Translations under genes and position numbers: made by a program | Source of the DNA: Amborella trichopoda | Taxonomy: Eukaryota > Streptophyta > Magnoliopsida > Amborellales > Amborellaceae | Reading direction: 5' to 3' | DNA length: 64,000 nt | Assembly: GCF_000471905.2 (NCBI RefSeq) | Contig: NW_006494943.1 | Location: 1,649,588-1,713,587, forward strand | The notes under the pieces: generated by a model | Told to the model about the DNA's origin: nothing | Database searches by the model: none | Seen by the model: only the letters and a program-made list of their open reading frames with translations | In this document: positions 36,242 through 49,649 of the stretch, piece after piece | Layout of the letters: each line of letters opens with the position of its first letter | How positions within the stretch are numbered: the stretch's first letter is position 1

Positions 36242-36954
36242 CAATGTTTGCAAAATCGAACCGAAATGGTTAACTAGTTATGAGCTCATAAGCGATTTAA
36301 CCGGTTTAATTGGTCAATCGGCCGATTCAACCACTCTAACCGGGCAAGTCACGAACGATCAAAAAAGTGTTGCAAAAAAAGAAAAAGATATATAAAAAAA
36401 ATACTAAAATATAAAAAGCATATAAAAAATATCATTAAAACAAAACACACTCAAATGAAGTTGAAAGTTAATGAAAAAAATGGATTTCAATGAATCGATT
36501 TCTGCCTAGGGTTATTTTCAAAATTTTCTAAAAAGGATGGGAAAATATAAAAGTGAATATCAATTACCAATTTTTTTTTTAATCTTTACCATAATGTAAA
36601 ATATTAAAATAGTGTTAAAAAATCAACTTGACCAACTCTTTTTTTTTAAAGAAAATAAAGAAAAAATTAAGTTATATACAATATAGGCCTTTTTTTTAAA
36701 ATACATAGTAAATGCCGCCATATTGATTAGTGGGTCTAATAAGCAATTAAATAGTAAATGCTAACCAATGCAATGTAATTAACCAATACCAATACGCCAT
36801 CCCGAAGCATTTGTTACAAATGTGAAGTAATAGTAAATTTAAACTTTCAAACACCGGTTGATCACCACTACCGCTCAAAACCGGAATTGGCCAATGGTCG
36901 GATCCGATCTAACCAGGCGGTTGACGGTTAGATCGGCCGGTTTTTCGTACACTG
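36242..36954. mobile_element. Non-autonomous hAT-like element, 713 bp
   Basis: Left end CAATGTTTGCAAAATCGAAC, right end CGGTTTTTCGTACACTG, the same end family as 33655-35982. Flanking octamers GTTGAGAT and TTTGATAG agree at five of eight positions, compatible with a decayed 8-bp hAT duplication. Its ends are rich in AACCGG words; no coding. Confidence 0.5.
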
Positions 36955-38368
36955 TTTGATAGAAGGCTTTCTCAAGTATGTTCAATTAATGTACTTGCTT
37001 TACCATGTTGTGCGTGTGTGTGCTCTTTTTTTATTATTATTTTTTTATTTTTATTTTTTGGGGGGGGATTGGTTATTTGGGGACGTGATACAAAGGTTTC
37101 ACAAGTATGTACAACTTATATTTTACATTGTTATGTTCTTACAACTTATATTTTACATTGTTATGTTCAACAAAATCTTGAACCCTTAGCAAGGCAAAGT
37201 CGGAAGTATGCCCATTCATTTTAGTGATACCATCTACAATATCATTTCGCTTCCACCCTGTGGAAAGTCTCTATTTAATGCAAGTTCATTTGCATGAAAT
37301 TGCTACAAAGCAAGGGAAAAGAAAATTTTCTGGATAACATTACATTTAGCTGGGGCCTTCTAATACCTTATATATGGGTACACATCATGTTTAGGAATGC
37401 TGAAAATACACGTCAAGAAATCTATTGCAAATGATGAAGATACCGTCTATTACAAGAATAAATGCACTTATACGCTTGCATAGCATGAAAATCTTCCAAC
37501 AATCTCCATGCATGGCTACCTGCACAATTAAGCTAATGATGCAGGAAAGTGCATTTCCAAGGTTGCCAATCTCTTCACAATTGCCCAACTAATCTGGAAA
37601 CAACAATGAGCTGTTCCCACATAATTACTTTGTGGTAAAAGAGCATATTCATGTCTGCATCTGTGCATACCTGTTTAGTTATTTTGGTAACTGGAGATAG
37701 AAGCATATAGTGGAAGATTATCCATTAACGTAAGAAATATCCTTATTTGAAACATATACATTCTTTTCCTACATCTAATGATAATTCCTTTCGTCCCATT
37801 TCTTTTGATCCCCTTGATCATTGCTGCTGACTCCATTTAAAGTTGAGCAACCCTTGTGATGAGACCCATGTGATTTAATATTAATCCAAGTTGGCAGCAC
37901 CCATTAACATGCATTTTAATCTTTCATATGAGTTATATACACACACACAACACATACAGAGACTCATGAAAAATTTTTGCGAAGGTTTATTTGGAAATGC
38001 CCCTGGCGGATTCCTGCACTACCGTGTATCCAAAATTCGCACAGGATATTTTAGGATTTTTATAATATGCATATGTTCAATTAACCCTTGTAAATGCCTT
38101 TGACATATGGAAAATAAAGGTCGAGGGGTTTTCTTTATGGATGTCATGTTTTTTTCACACAATCTTTCTAGAGAAAGCAATGTACAGAGCTAGAGCAAAC
38201 CGTAGATGGTTTTGAGGATCAGCTTAACAAAAAAGACTAAAAATTTATGGAAATAAAGTAAAAAAGGCATTGGAAACAAACTACTATAAGAAACCAAGGA
38301 AAACATGCTTGGAATTCAAGGAAAACAAAATGCAAGGCATACATAGAGCTCCAGAAAACGTAAGGAAA
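36955..38368. other. No gene seen; one 30-bp tandem pair
   Basis: ACAACTTATATTTTACATTG occurs at 37111 and 37141 in a 30-bp tandem pair. The remainder has no recognisable exon in either strand. Confidence 0.45.
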
Positions 38369-41300
38369 TGTTGACGGTTATAACATCAAGATATAAAGTT
38401 TCCTATATTGAGAGTTTCTTATTTTGTGGGAATACAGTTGTAATGAGATTTGTTTTCTAAAAAACAATAATTGTAACTCTATAAATTCTCTGGTAAACCA
38501 AAGTAATCCTTTTGAATGAGATACTGATTTACCCTCCGTGGATGTAGGCACTATTGCCAAACCATGTATGTATATGTCTTGTTGATCTTTTTCTCTCTTG
38601 TCATTATTTCCTTTATTGCAAATTCTACATGATATCATGATAATACAAACCCATAAACAATTTGCAAGACTTGCTTTGTTTGCAAGCTGTCCCTATTTTA
38701 GTTTGCTTTCTCATCGTCAATAATTTGATTGCATCGGCTCTTCCCGTTTTCCCTCTAAATACATCATGAGAAAAGTCGAGGACCCACAAAGTAGCCATTG
38801 CTTTGCGAGAGCAAGCTTTTGACTGAATCTCTCTATTGATCTTGGGACTCAACCAAGAATATCCGATTGCAACTTCTACTGTTTTTGGTATTTCGTTGGT
38901 TCATATTGATGCATTGTCCATCCCTTAATTTTTTTTGCTAGTAATCTGGTCATTCTTCTGGTTCCCTTTATCTCGTTATACATGGCTGATTCAGAAAATA
39001 ACTCTAGCATGAAACTTTGTTATTTTGAATGGACTTAATTATCTTCCTTGGTCGAATGATGTTTCACGTTCATTCTTTGGAGAAGCTAAACATGGACACA
39101 TAACTATGAAGAAAATCATGAATCTTGATTCTAAAACCTCTGAAGAAAGTGTTTAGAAATCTTTTGTGGTTGCTAATAATGAGGAATATGAAATAAAAAA
39201 GCCTCAAAATAATGCTGGAGGTACAGGCCCTAACAATTATTGCGATGGCGAACGGGGTCGTAGTAATAGAGCGAGTCCTAGATGTGATCACTGCAATAAT
39301 ATGAGACAAGTGAATGATAAGTGTTGGGTATTTTACCCTTACTTAAGGTCCATTAATTATAGGACAACCGACAGACCTACCACTCAAACCGCAACCACTC
39401 AAACTCAAACCCATAAGTACAATTGTGATCATTATCAGTAACCAAGTAACAACACTGGTTCTTTCTCTATACAGGATCCTTCTTCATTCTCGGACATAGG
39501 TAACCCTTATGCTTCCATGTCTTCATTATCTAAGGATACTTCTTGGGTAATTGACTCAGGAGCCACAGATCATATAACTGGTAACTTACAGTGTCTATCC
39601 GACCTAAAAAATAATGAAAATACGAACCTTGTGTTTATTGCTAATGGTTTCTTGATTCTTGTCCATGGTGTTGGTAAGACCAAGTTATTCTCCAAGTTTG
39701 ATAACTCTAAAGTTATTTTTATGTCATCGTTTCCTCTAACTTGACGTCTGTTAGTAGAATTACTCAGAGCATGAATTGTAATAGAATTACTTAGAGCATG
39801 AATTGTAATGTTATTTTTTCTACCAACTCTGTGACTTTCCAAGATCGGGCCATGGGAAGGAAGATTGGTGAAGGAAGACTGTCTCATGGGTTATATTTAT
39901 TTAGTCAAGAGAATAAAGCTTTAGTTGTCAGTCAACATAATTTTGATATTAATAAATTGTTGGATTGGAGATTTGGACACCCTTTAAATAAAGGTTTTAA
40001 AATCTTAATGCAGTATCTATCTTTAAATTCTCATTCTTGTGAAGCTTGTAAATTCTTAAAACAAACAAGACTTCATTTTCAATCTTCTATGCATGTTTCA
40101 AAGGAACCTTTTTATTTGATACATTCTGATGTGTGGGGACCAACCCCAGTTGATTCTTATGTCATCTTTAAATATTTTGTTATTTTCATTGATGATTGGG
40201 CTCGTGCTACTTGGGTATATTTATTGAAATTAAAAACAAAATTGTTTCTTGTGTTATGTAATCTTGGTATTATATACCAAACATTATGTGTGGAACACCT
40301 CAACAAAATGGAGTTGTTGAAAAAAAATAAATAGACACCTTTTGGAAGCTACAAGGTCTTTGATGTTTCGAATGCATGTTCTAAAAATTTATTGGCTTGA
40401 AGCTATCTTAACTGCTTGCTACTTGAGTAATAAACTCCCGAGTAAAATCTTAAAGATAAATCTCTCCTTGCAGTTTTGAAAATAAAAATAATAATTTGTC
40501 CCATTTGTGTTTATTCCAAGAGATGTATCTTTCTTGGATACTCTTCTACTCAAAATGGATACAAATGCTATGATCTCACAATCAGAAAAATGTATATTTT
40601 TCGAGATGTTCAACTTGTTGAAACAAAGTCCTATTTTTATGATACATTGGAGAGTGGTTTGGAAAATAGGACTTAGGGGGAGTGTTCAATATGTCATTTT
40701 TTCTTGCTTAATATTGGTACTAGTGATGTATCCAACACACTCAGAACAAGTCACGATGATTAAGCCGAAGATGAAGATACCTCTGAAACTCACTAAACTG
40801 GTTTAGAAGAAGAAGATTCCGTCGTGGTTGTGGCCCTACCTAATCCCCCCTTGGGCAGGTCTTCTCATATCACTCAATCTTCCTCTAGACTTCAAGATTT
40901 TTATACTTACCATGCAGATTCCTATCCTGATCAAAATCATATTTCCTGTTAAATTATGAGTCTTCCTCTTCACCATTCTAAAGGAAAAGAAAAAAGTCTT
41001 GCATGCAAATTAAAGAAGGCCTTGTATGGAATTAAACAATCACCTCGTACATGATATGCCAAACTCAGCCCAGCTTTGATGAGTGTTGGGTTTATTAGAA
41101 GTTCAACTAATTCTTCGATGTTCATGAAAATGGGAACTTTAGGTACAACAGTTGTACTCATTTATGTTGATGATATTATCGTTACAACTAATGATAAAGA
41201 AAGCATCATGCAACTTAAAAATTATCTTCACAAGAAATTTGACATCAAGGACCTTGGTCAATTAAAGTATTTTCTTGGCAGTCAAGTCGCACATTAAAAA

Positions 41301-41384
41301 AAATGACTCTCCATTTTTCAAAAAAAATATGTCTTAGACTTGTTGAAAGAAATTGGAAAACTAGAAGTTAAACCCATTGGCACA
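38369..41384 (+). mobile_element. Ty1/Copia copy, + arm of an inverted pair, 3' part missing
   Basis: A fossil. The 5' LTR is 38369-38629 (261 bp; starts TGTTGACGG, ends CA), followed by a primer-binding-like TGATATCATG. Parts in order: gag start near 38983, gag zinc-knuckle region about 39166-39441, protease about 39517-39744, integrase about 39950-40330, and part of the reverse transcriptase with the YVDD motif at about 41164-41297. It stops inside the reverse transcriptase, where a second copy of the same family begins in opposite orientation. It is broken in several places, and no 3' LTR belongs to it here. Old, inactive. Confidence 0.85.
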
Positions 41385-44300
41385 TTTCTTTCCTAGTTTC
41401 TTTCAACAAATTTAAGGCACATTTCCTCTGAGAAATGTAGAGTCGTTTTTTTAAATGTGTCACTTTAGTGGCAAGAAAATACTTTAGTTGACTTAGATCC
41501 TTGATGACAAATTTCTTATGAAGATAATTTTTAAAATTCATCATTCTTTCTTTATCATCAGCTGTAATGATAATATCAACTTGAATGAGTACAACTGGTT
41601 ATCTGAAGTACCCTTTTTTTACAAACATCAAAGAATCAATTGAACTTCTTAGAAACCCAAAACTTAGCAAAGCTAAATTGAGTTTGGCATACCATGTACA
41701 AGGTGATTGTTTAAGTCTATACAAGATCTTCTCCAATTTGCATATAAGACCTTTCTCTTTTTCTTTGAGTTGCTAGGAGGAAGACTCATATACACTACTT
41801 CTTCAAGACCTCATAGCTTCCAAATGATGTCTATTTTTTCTTTAAGCAACGCCGTTCTATTGAGGTGTCCCAATACATGATGTTTAATGGATAATACCTA
41901 GGTTACATAAATGCTCAGAAAAACCTTGTTCACATACTTTGTGCCATTATCAGTTAGCGAAATTTTAATCTTGGTATTATATTGATTGGAAATCAGAATG
42001 GAAAATTCTTTGAATTTAAGAAAAACTTATGCTTTTAATTTAAATAAATATACCCAAGTAGTGTGATATCAATCATCGATAAAAGCAACAAAATATTTTA
42101 AACCAGCGTAAGAATCGACTAGACTTGGTCTCCACATATCAGAATGTATCTAATAAAAGGGTTCCTTTGAAACATGCATAGAAGACTGAAAGGGAAGTCT
42201 TGTTTGTTTTAAGAATTAACAGATTTCAAAAGAATGAGAGTTTAAAGATAAAGAAGGAATTAAAATTTTAAAAACCATATTGGAAGGGTGTCTAAATCTT
42301 CAAGGCAATAATTTGTTGAAAGAAAAATTATCTCAACTGGCAATCAAAGCCTTATTCTCCTGTTTAAATAGACATTGCCTAAGAGACAGTCTTCTATTAC
42401 TAATCTTCCCTGTGATCTGATCTTGAAAAGTCACAGAATGGAGAGTAAGTTATTTGCATTTCATGCTTTGAGTAATTCTAGTAACAGGCGTCAAGTTAGA
42501 AGGGAATGATGGAATAAATAGAACTTCAGAGTTATGAGACTTAGTGGAAAAATTGGTCTTACCAATACCATGAATAACAATCAAAGAACCATGGTCAATA
42601 AACACAAGGTTCATATTACCAATTTTTTTGAAATTGGATATGCAATTAAGCTACTAGTCATATGATCCGTGACCCCGAGTCTATTATCCAAGAAAAAGTG
42701 CCACAAGAAGACATAAAAGTACAAGGAGTACCTATGTTTTGTGAGGAAGGGGGATTCTGTGTAGAAGAACAACCACTTATGTTACTTAGTTGCTGACAAT
42801 AATTGCATTTGCAGTGATGGGTCTGAGTAGTTGTGGCTTGAGCAGTAGATATGTTGGATGTCCTATTATCGGTGGGCTTTTCTATTATCTCGACCTCTAC
42901 CACCACTGCGATAATTGTAAGAGCTTTTGCCTTCACCACTATTTTGAGGTTTTTTGTTTCATAATTTTTTATTATTAGCAACATGGTAGATTTCTCAACA
43001 GTTCATTCAGAAGTTCTGAAATCAAGATTCATGATTTTCTTCCGAGCTTCCTCGTATTAAATAGTAGCAAAAACAATGCTAAATGACGAAAATTCCTAGG
43101 TCATTAAAATTTGACTCCATATGGATTCATATTCATTCTTTAATCCCACATATATTCAGTGATTGCCAATATATTCAGTGATTGTTTTATCCCCTTGTTT
43201 TGTTTGAAAAATTTCCTATTTTAAATGGAAAATTTGAGCGACATAGTTTTGTTGGCCATACATTTTCTCAATGGAGATCTATAAATCTTGGGTATTCTCA
43301 GCAAAAGTAAAAATTTCTGAAAGATTAGGTTCCATGGAATTCAAATGAGTGATCATCCTTGCTTAAAGCCTTTTTCCTCCCATTAATGTGCCCAAGTTTA
43401 GATCTCCCAGAGTGAGAACGAGAAACAACTTTTGATCAAGCAAGATTCATTCGAAAGAACAGTAGTAAGTTTCATACTGGAGCTAGGTTCTGAACTTGCC
43501 ATTAAGAAAACTTAAGAGGAACCAGAAAACTAACCCAATCGGTAGTAAACAACGGCGATTAAATAATAGAAGATGTCTCAATTAGAACCAACAGAAAACC
43601 CCAATGAGCATTGTTGTTTCTCTCTCTAGAAATCACCAATCTGCATCCAACAGCCTGTGGGTGCTAAGATGCGTGCAAGATCTGTTAGAGAGAGAGTGTG
43701 GATCCATCATAAGTTTTGAAAGAAAAAATCCTCTCAAAGCTCCCCTTTCATTAGCTAACTCTCTTGCTCGTTGGTTTCTTTTGACAAGGCTACTTTTCTC
43801 ATTAAACCGTCATCAATGTTAAAAGGGGCAGAGGAAAAGTTATGGTGCGCAGTTGATACCCAAATACTAGCTAAAGTGTTACAAAAGGAGATGAACGACC
43901 ATGCCCAATGTCACTTGAATGCAGCTGCTGTCCAAACAATGAACGATCCAAGTCATGGATCGTAAGAAGAACACCGTGAGGAACCTGTTGCCTGTTAGCA
44001 ATAGAACACTGGAGATCAATCGTCTTATTCTGATACTATGTGAAAATTACAATAAAAGAAATAGATAATAGAGAGAGAACCCGCGGTGGAGAGAGAGAGA
44101 GGGAGAGAGAAAGAGATCAACATGGCATATACATGGTCCGATAATGGTGTCTACGTCTATAGAGGGTAAAACAGTCTCACATTCATACGGATTACTCTAG
44201 TTTACCAGAGATTTATAAAGTTACATTTTTTGAAACAAATCTCATTAAAAGTATAATCCCATAAAATAAGAAACTCAATATCTTATAATCCCACAAGATA

Positions 44301-46993
44301 GGAAACCCAATATCTGTTGGAATTATGTCCTTTCAAGGACTTAAAATTTTATATTTTCAACAACTTTTAACTTCAATGGAAGTAAAAGAGCGACATGACT
44401 CTAAGATCTTGGCGCACTAGGATCAAGAGTCATGAAACCCCGAGTGAGTCATGAGGAGGATTTATATACGTGGAGGTACCGAGACGGTTGAGGGTTACCT
44501 CTTGTCAAGGTAGTCAGTTATTATGTTTGTGCCTCGTGACTAAGTAATGGGCCAAGGCAATACGATTTATATGTTTACGTGATTATGTAATATGAGCTCG
44601 ATGATAAAATACCCCTGTACGGGAAAGATAGGTCCAATAGGGGGCATTGGCCTAAATCCGTGACTCTTAGAACTATCTCGTAGCATGTGTATATACAATC
44701 GCAATGCATGGGAAGCCTCTCTTCTAAGGATCCACTGCTAAGGGGTATTCACATGTTCCAAGAGAGAAACCCCTGAACCATGTGTGTGCATGTCCTTAGG
44801 GGGTGCACCAGAAATCCACTGATACTTGGGCATTCAGAGTAACTCATTGGTCTAACTTTGATAGACTAAGATCATGAACCGCTAATTATACAATTTGGGT
44901 CATGTGGGAAGGTGGCTTTGGATTCCGAGTCTAGCCGAGTGGTGTGCTTTGATTCATAATTCAACTCCAAGGATCTTAATTTCCCTTGTAATTGTTTTTA
45001 AACAATGACAATATGTATTTTTTTGATGGAAAATAATTAAAATGATTTTTTAGAATTTTGCTGGTTTTTTCTTTGCAAGAAAATGCAGTTTTTATAATTG
45101 TTTACAATAAATGACAAATAACTACAGTCCACCGAGACCCACATGGGACACCCAAATGGCCAATGGTTGTCCATGTAGAGGCCTAGGGGGTCCCACATCA
45201 TCCCATGTGGAGGATGATGTGGAGTTGACTTCAACCCCCTAGGGGATCCCTCTGTCCTTCTGCATTTGGATTGATTAACTGAAGGGCATTGAATTTTGGA
45301 ATTTTATGAAATATTTTGATTTTGGAAAAGTCATTTTTGTGCACATGTGCGAAGGTTTCTAGAAAGGGTATAGGGTTTGTAATTACAAGCCCAACCCTAA
45401 AGGGCTATAGTAAATGTGCAATTAACCACCTCACTTGTGTAGCAAGATTTCATTAGCCCGACGCTCTTATAAAATGAAGGGAACTTTTGAAATTTTCTTT
45501 TTGCTAGAATTTTGTCAAATTGCTACAAGGTTATACCTTCCATCTTGGTTTTTGGTTCAGTTAAATATAAAAGAGCATGGCTATTATGATTATAAGAGAA
45601 ATTGGAGTGAATTAAAGGAAGATAAAGGTTTTTAAATCCATACCACACATCTTGATGACATGATGGTGGATGGTGGGCTAGGATTAAGTCTCTCTTTGTA
45701 GCCACTAGATGATGACATGAAGGGTCAATCTAGAAGTATCTCTACACTTTAGAAGCCTATAAATACCCTCTTGAGTCTTCATTTTCAAAAGAGTTCACAT
45801 CCGCTCTTTCTCTAAATAGCACGCCACTCTCTCTCTTCACTCATAGTGGCACACTCAAGTCACTTCTCCTCTTCCTTTCTCTGTCTAGAAAATTGACTTC
45901 ATGCTAAGCTGAGAGAAAACTCCATTGAAGCTCCCTCACTACTCCATTTACGGTGATTCAAAGCTCAAATTCAAGCTATCGATGATCTAATCTTGAAGGC
46001 TTCAACAATTGAGTAAGATCTCTTCCATTTTTTTTTATTCTTATTGATTCTTGTTGCTGTAAATTCTCAAGTATAGCAAGTTATCTTCATCATTTGATGA
46101 TTAGATCATTGATCTTTCGAATCTACTTTGATCCCTCTTGATCCATATAATTGAAGGCATCATCCATGCATAATTTGATCTAGTTTCCAAGAGCTTTTCC
46201 CTTTGATTTTTTGAGTATTTTTTACTAATATTTCCAAGAGGTTTTCAAGACCGCATCAATCAATTAGATCATAGTTTTGATTCCTTGAATTGTTGATTTT
46301 ATGAGAGGAGATTATGCTGAATTTGTGTGGCTCAATTTGTGAACTCAATTGAACCAGTTTTGTATTTTAAGAGCACCGTTTTGTCCAATGATTTTTTCAG
46401 TTATTTTGATCTATAGATTTTTGCAAATCCTTCCATATTTTAAGTGAATATCAGTTGATGCTTGACTGCTTACTCTTGAGATGATGAATTTCGCCAGATT
46501 TTTAGTTATGCCATCACATGTCACCCAATGGCACATAGCTACGACCCAAGGTCGTAAACAGGGCACTGAGAGCTCCGATTGGCTTTCCGTGGTCATGATG
46601 CATTTCACACTTGAGAATATGTATGTTTTTATGTTAGAGATCATGTCATGTTGAGTTTTATGGAATTTATTGATGTATAATTTTGTTTTGTAATTTTGAG
46701 TGGTGCAGAATTTTCAAAAGCGCCCTATATATGTGTAGTTTGATGATCTATTTGAGTAGTTTGTTTTGTTCATGGACAAGGGACCCTAATTGAATTGTAT
46801 CCTCTAATTTGAGTTTATTTTGAAGTCAATCATCCACTGTAGTCACAGTAACCTTGCTGTATATTCATTTTGCAAGTTGAATCCCAAGTTTGTTTTATAA
46901 ATTTCAAGGTGCATTGTCTTGTTTTTGTCTCTATTGTACTCCACGTTCAAGTGATTTGATTTCTATACACTCCCAATACCATAACCGTCAACA
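41385..46993 (-). mobile_element. Ty1/Copia copy, - arm of an inverted pair, carries a nested solo LTR
   Basis: A fossil of the same family as 38369-41384, read on the minus strand. Its 5' LTR starts TGTTGACGG at 46993 and is split by the solo LTR 44315-46975; the rest of the LTR runs to 44039, followed by a primer-binding-like TAGTATCAGAA. Then come gag (start near 43500), protease near 42670-42720, integrase about 42090-42400 and reverse transcriptase about 41390-41780. It ends inside the reverse transcriptase at the join with the + arm. It is broken in several places and has no 3' LTR. Confidence 0.83.
44315..46975 (+). mobile_element. Solo LTR, copy B, nested in a Copia LTR
   Basis: Starts TGTTGGAATTATG and ends CA at 46974-46975 (2,661 bp). 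It is flanked by ATATC (44310-44314) and ATACC (46976-46980), which agree at four of five bases. The two sides together rebuild the start of the Copia LTR on the minus strand, so this insertion is younger than that Copia copy. A TATAAATACC stretch at 45761 is a plausible LTR promoter. The 5' half is homologous to copies A and C (in opposite orientation to them); the 3' end differs more. No protein domains. Confidence 0.72.
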
Positions 46994-48679
46994 GTCTCCA
47001 AAGAAACATAATCGATTTGACTAACTATAGTTGGTCATGAATTATCTAGTAGAGAACAAATATAATTATGCTCATCAGAAACAAAACAACTGGCCATCCT
47101 CCAGAGTATAATAGCCTAGCCTACTCTGATCCATTGGGCCAACTCGCCGTGCTACAACTACAAACATAACGACCTGTTTAGTAGACCACATAACAGAGCA
47201 TTGATGGCAAATTTAACATCCTTCTCTACGCAGATGATTCAAATAACTGGCTTCCACATAGAGACGTTCTTCCCATTTAGAAATTTTGGTCTGAAAATTC
47301 TTAGATGGTGCAAGAATCTAGTTTTATCTCTAATTACAAAACTTTAAAATAAAAAAACGGTTCAAATCAAGCATATCAACAAACACACATGATAATCTTG
47401 AAAATGGATGGTTCGCATTATTTTTAGGACTTAAAATTTCTTTTTTTCTTCATATCGATGAAGATGATCAATTTAAGATGCATTTTTAATATCCTAGCAA
47501 CCTTTTGAAGGATTTTATAGGGTTACCTTTATTCTACATTTTAAAGTGTCAACCTCATATAAGCTTTTCCCTTCACGTATATATAAGAAGAAAGTGTTTG
47601 CATGTGAAATTGACCATATGTACTTCCATTCCCCAAAATTTACTAAAAATATTAGTCCATGAAAGTTCTATAGTGAGATTCCTAAAAAATTTTCCATGAA
47701 GCTTCTTATACATGAAGTTAGTTATGATCCAAGAACTACATGATAATAATTTTGGTAAACAAACACAAAAAAATGTAATAAAATATGAAAAAATATACAA
47801 TATAACCTATATTTGGTACACAGAGACAACAATTAATCTTGACCACTGAATGTGAAATTGGGTGGCTACATTTGTTCTTTTGACTAGGCTCAAGTTCAAA
47901 AGAAATTTCTTCGAACTATGTGACACACCTAAGCTATCAGATATCACATCTGATGACTATAGGTGATTGCAACATCCTTGTATCATAGGTAAATGGTCTT
48001 ATAATATACAATCAAATAAAATAGATACCGTTATTTTGAAATACATTGCTCAAAAATCTTCACAAAGAAATAGCACAAAATATTTGATGCTAGGGAAAAA
48101 AAGTTTTCTAAAGATAGCTTTATTTTACATCAAACATTTATCATAATAGTAGAACACAACTCAATGCAGATTTGTACAGATCTAATATGATACAAGTTTG
48201 ATGTCATAAAACATAAATTACTAATTTAATAAACAGGAATTGATATTCCCATTAATTTCTTTTTTACTCTTTTCTAGATTTTTATTTGCAACCAAAAAAA
48301 TATAAGTTTTAACTCTAGGGAAACTATATTTCATCTTGCTTAGTTTGTATCATATTATGTTTTCAAGAGTAGGGCACAAAATCCTCAAAGTAAAACTATA
48401 GTGGATAGTGGCTTTTCAAAATTTGACTTCATCATTTTTTACTTTCTCTTGAACTAATAGAAACCAAATTCTATCCCAAGGATTCATCAACTAAAGAACT
48501 TCCATTGCAGCTATAAATTAATTATACAAACAACCAAAGAATGACTGTAAAGCAAATTCACAAGGATAAAAAAAGGTTACATATCTAAGATTTGATCGAG
48601 ATAATTTCTTATCTAAGAGATTTAAATCATAGCTCTCTTGGTAAATAAAATATAAGGGAGCTTTGAAAATGTTTTGCAC
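46994..48679. other. No gene seen apart from a MITE fragment
   Basis: The MITE fragment 47345-47580 lies here. I searched the minus strand for the next SAC exon (FDFHH) without success. The rest is AT-rich. Confidence 0.4.
47345..47580 (-). repeat. MITE, subfamily II, left-end fragment, minus orientation
   Basis: The reverse complement reads AGCTTATATGAGGTTGACAC, then a core with TTGATCATCTTCATCGATATG and CATTTTCAAGATTATCATG, as in subfamily II left halves. The opposite end is missing. Confidence 0.5.
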
Positions 48680-48744
48680 CTTATGTGACGAAAATTCTTC
48701 ATTTCTTTAGCAAATGTAGAGCTTAGTTGGCCTTCATCCCTATG
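48680..48744 (-). CDS. SAC8: SAC8-like exon block 6 (DEGQLSSTFAKEM)
   Basis: Sixty-five bases between acceptor TTTGCAG and donor GTGCAA. It reads HRDEGQLSSTFAKEMKNFRH, which continues DLTDQ as H.DEG.LS..(Y/F)A.EM in the family, and ends in phase 2 before the expected YVSFDFH exon. That exon was not found downstream. Confidence 0.72.
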
Positions 48745-49649
48745 CTGCAAAATTATATAACAAATAATTAAAAAGTATAAACTATACATAATCAAAAGTG
48801 AAGCGTTCAATTCAAAGCTAACATAAACAAAAAAGAAACGTTCGATTCAAAGCTAACATAAACAAAAAAGAAAAAAAAAAAGAACTGAGAGATCAAGCAT
48901 GTTATTTGGTGGAATGCCAGTTTCAATATGCCATCGTAAAATATTAAAACATATATCTAATGGATTACTAGACAAATAGAAACATCACTAACTACTGGAT
49001 GAAGCATAAATTTTTTACTGACGAGATAAATGATTATTTTAAATTTAGAAGGGATATCTCAATAAAAGCTAATGATAATCCTCATTCTTACTTCAATAAA
49101 GAATAATCATGTCATAGACTTGAAGGAATCTTACTGATTTACATAGTACCCCAACAATAGTTTATTGTTTTCACAAAAATAGGAAATAATAAATTCATGG
49201 GAACTAGAAATGATGAACTCCAAAGTTGTGGATGCTTAATTGATTAACTTAAGTTCGTCCATCTCAGGATAAAGTTTACAAGACCAAAATCCACAAAATA
49301 TTCCATTAATAATAATAAGTCGTTTCATGTTAAAATATTTTTTTTCCAGAATATTGTGCTGTGTAATGAATATCATAATTAGATTTACGCTTATGAATTG
49401 ATCTCGTTTCCACCATAAAATTCTATAATAAGAAAAGGAAAACACTTAAATGATCAGACGGAAAATCGCTCGTGGTGGCCCCAATTCCAAGATTTTTAAA
49501 CTTTCTCAAAATATGCATATATAACCTAGAACAACCAGCATATAGTTGTTCCACATGGTTCATCGATTCCTCCAACCACTTGGGTTGTTCACATTATATC
49601 AAGAAAGACCGAGGGGGTAGCACGAACGAGATGGGAGGAGAGAAGAAAG
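48745..49649. other. Intron-like sequence of the SAC8-like locus
   Basis: No coding seen. A ~37-bp tandem pair (CAAAGCTAACATAAACAAAA) lies at about 48803-48872. Confidence 0.5.

Noticed and set aside
43604-43965. Two overlapping open frames on the + strand inside the minus Copia copy
   Set aside because: They lie antisense in the leader region between the primer site and gag start; no homology.
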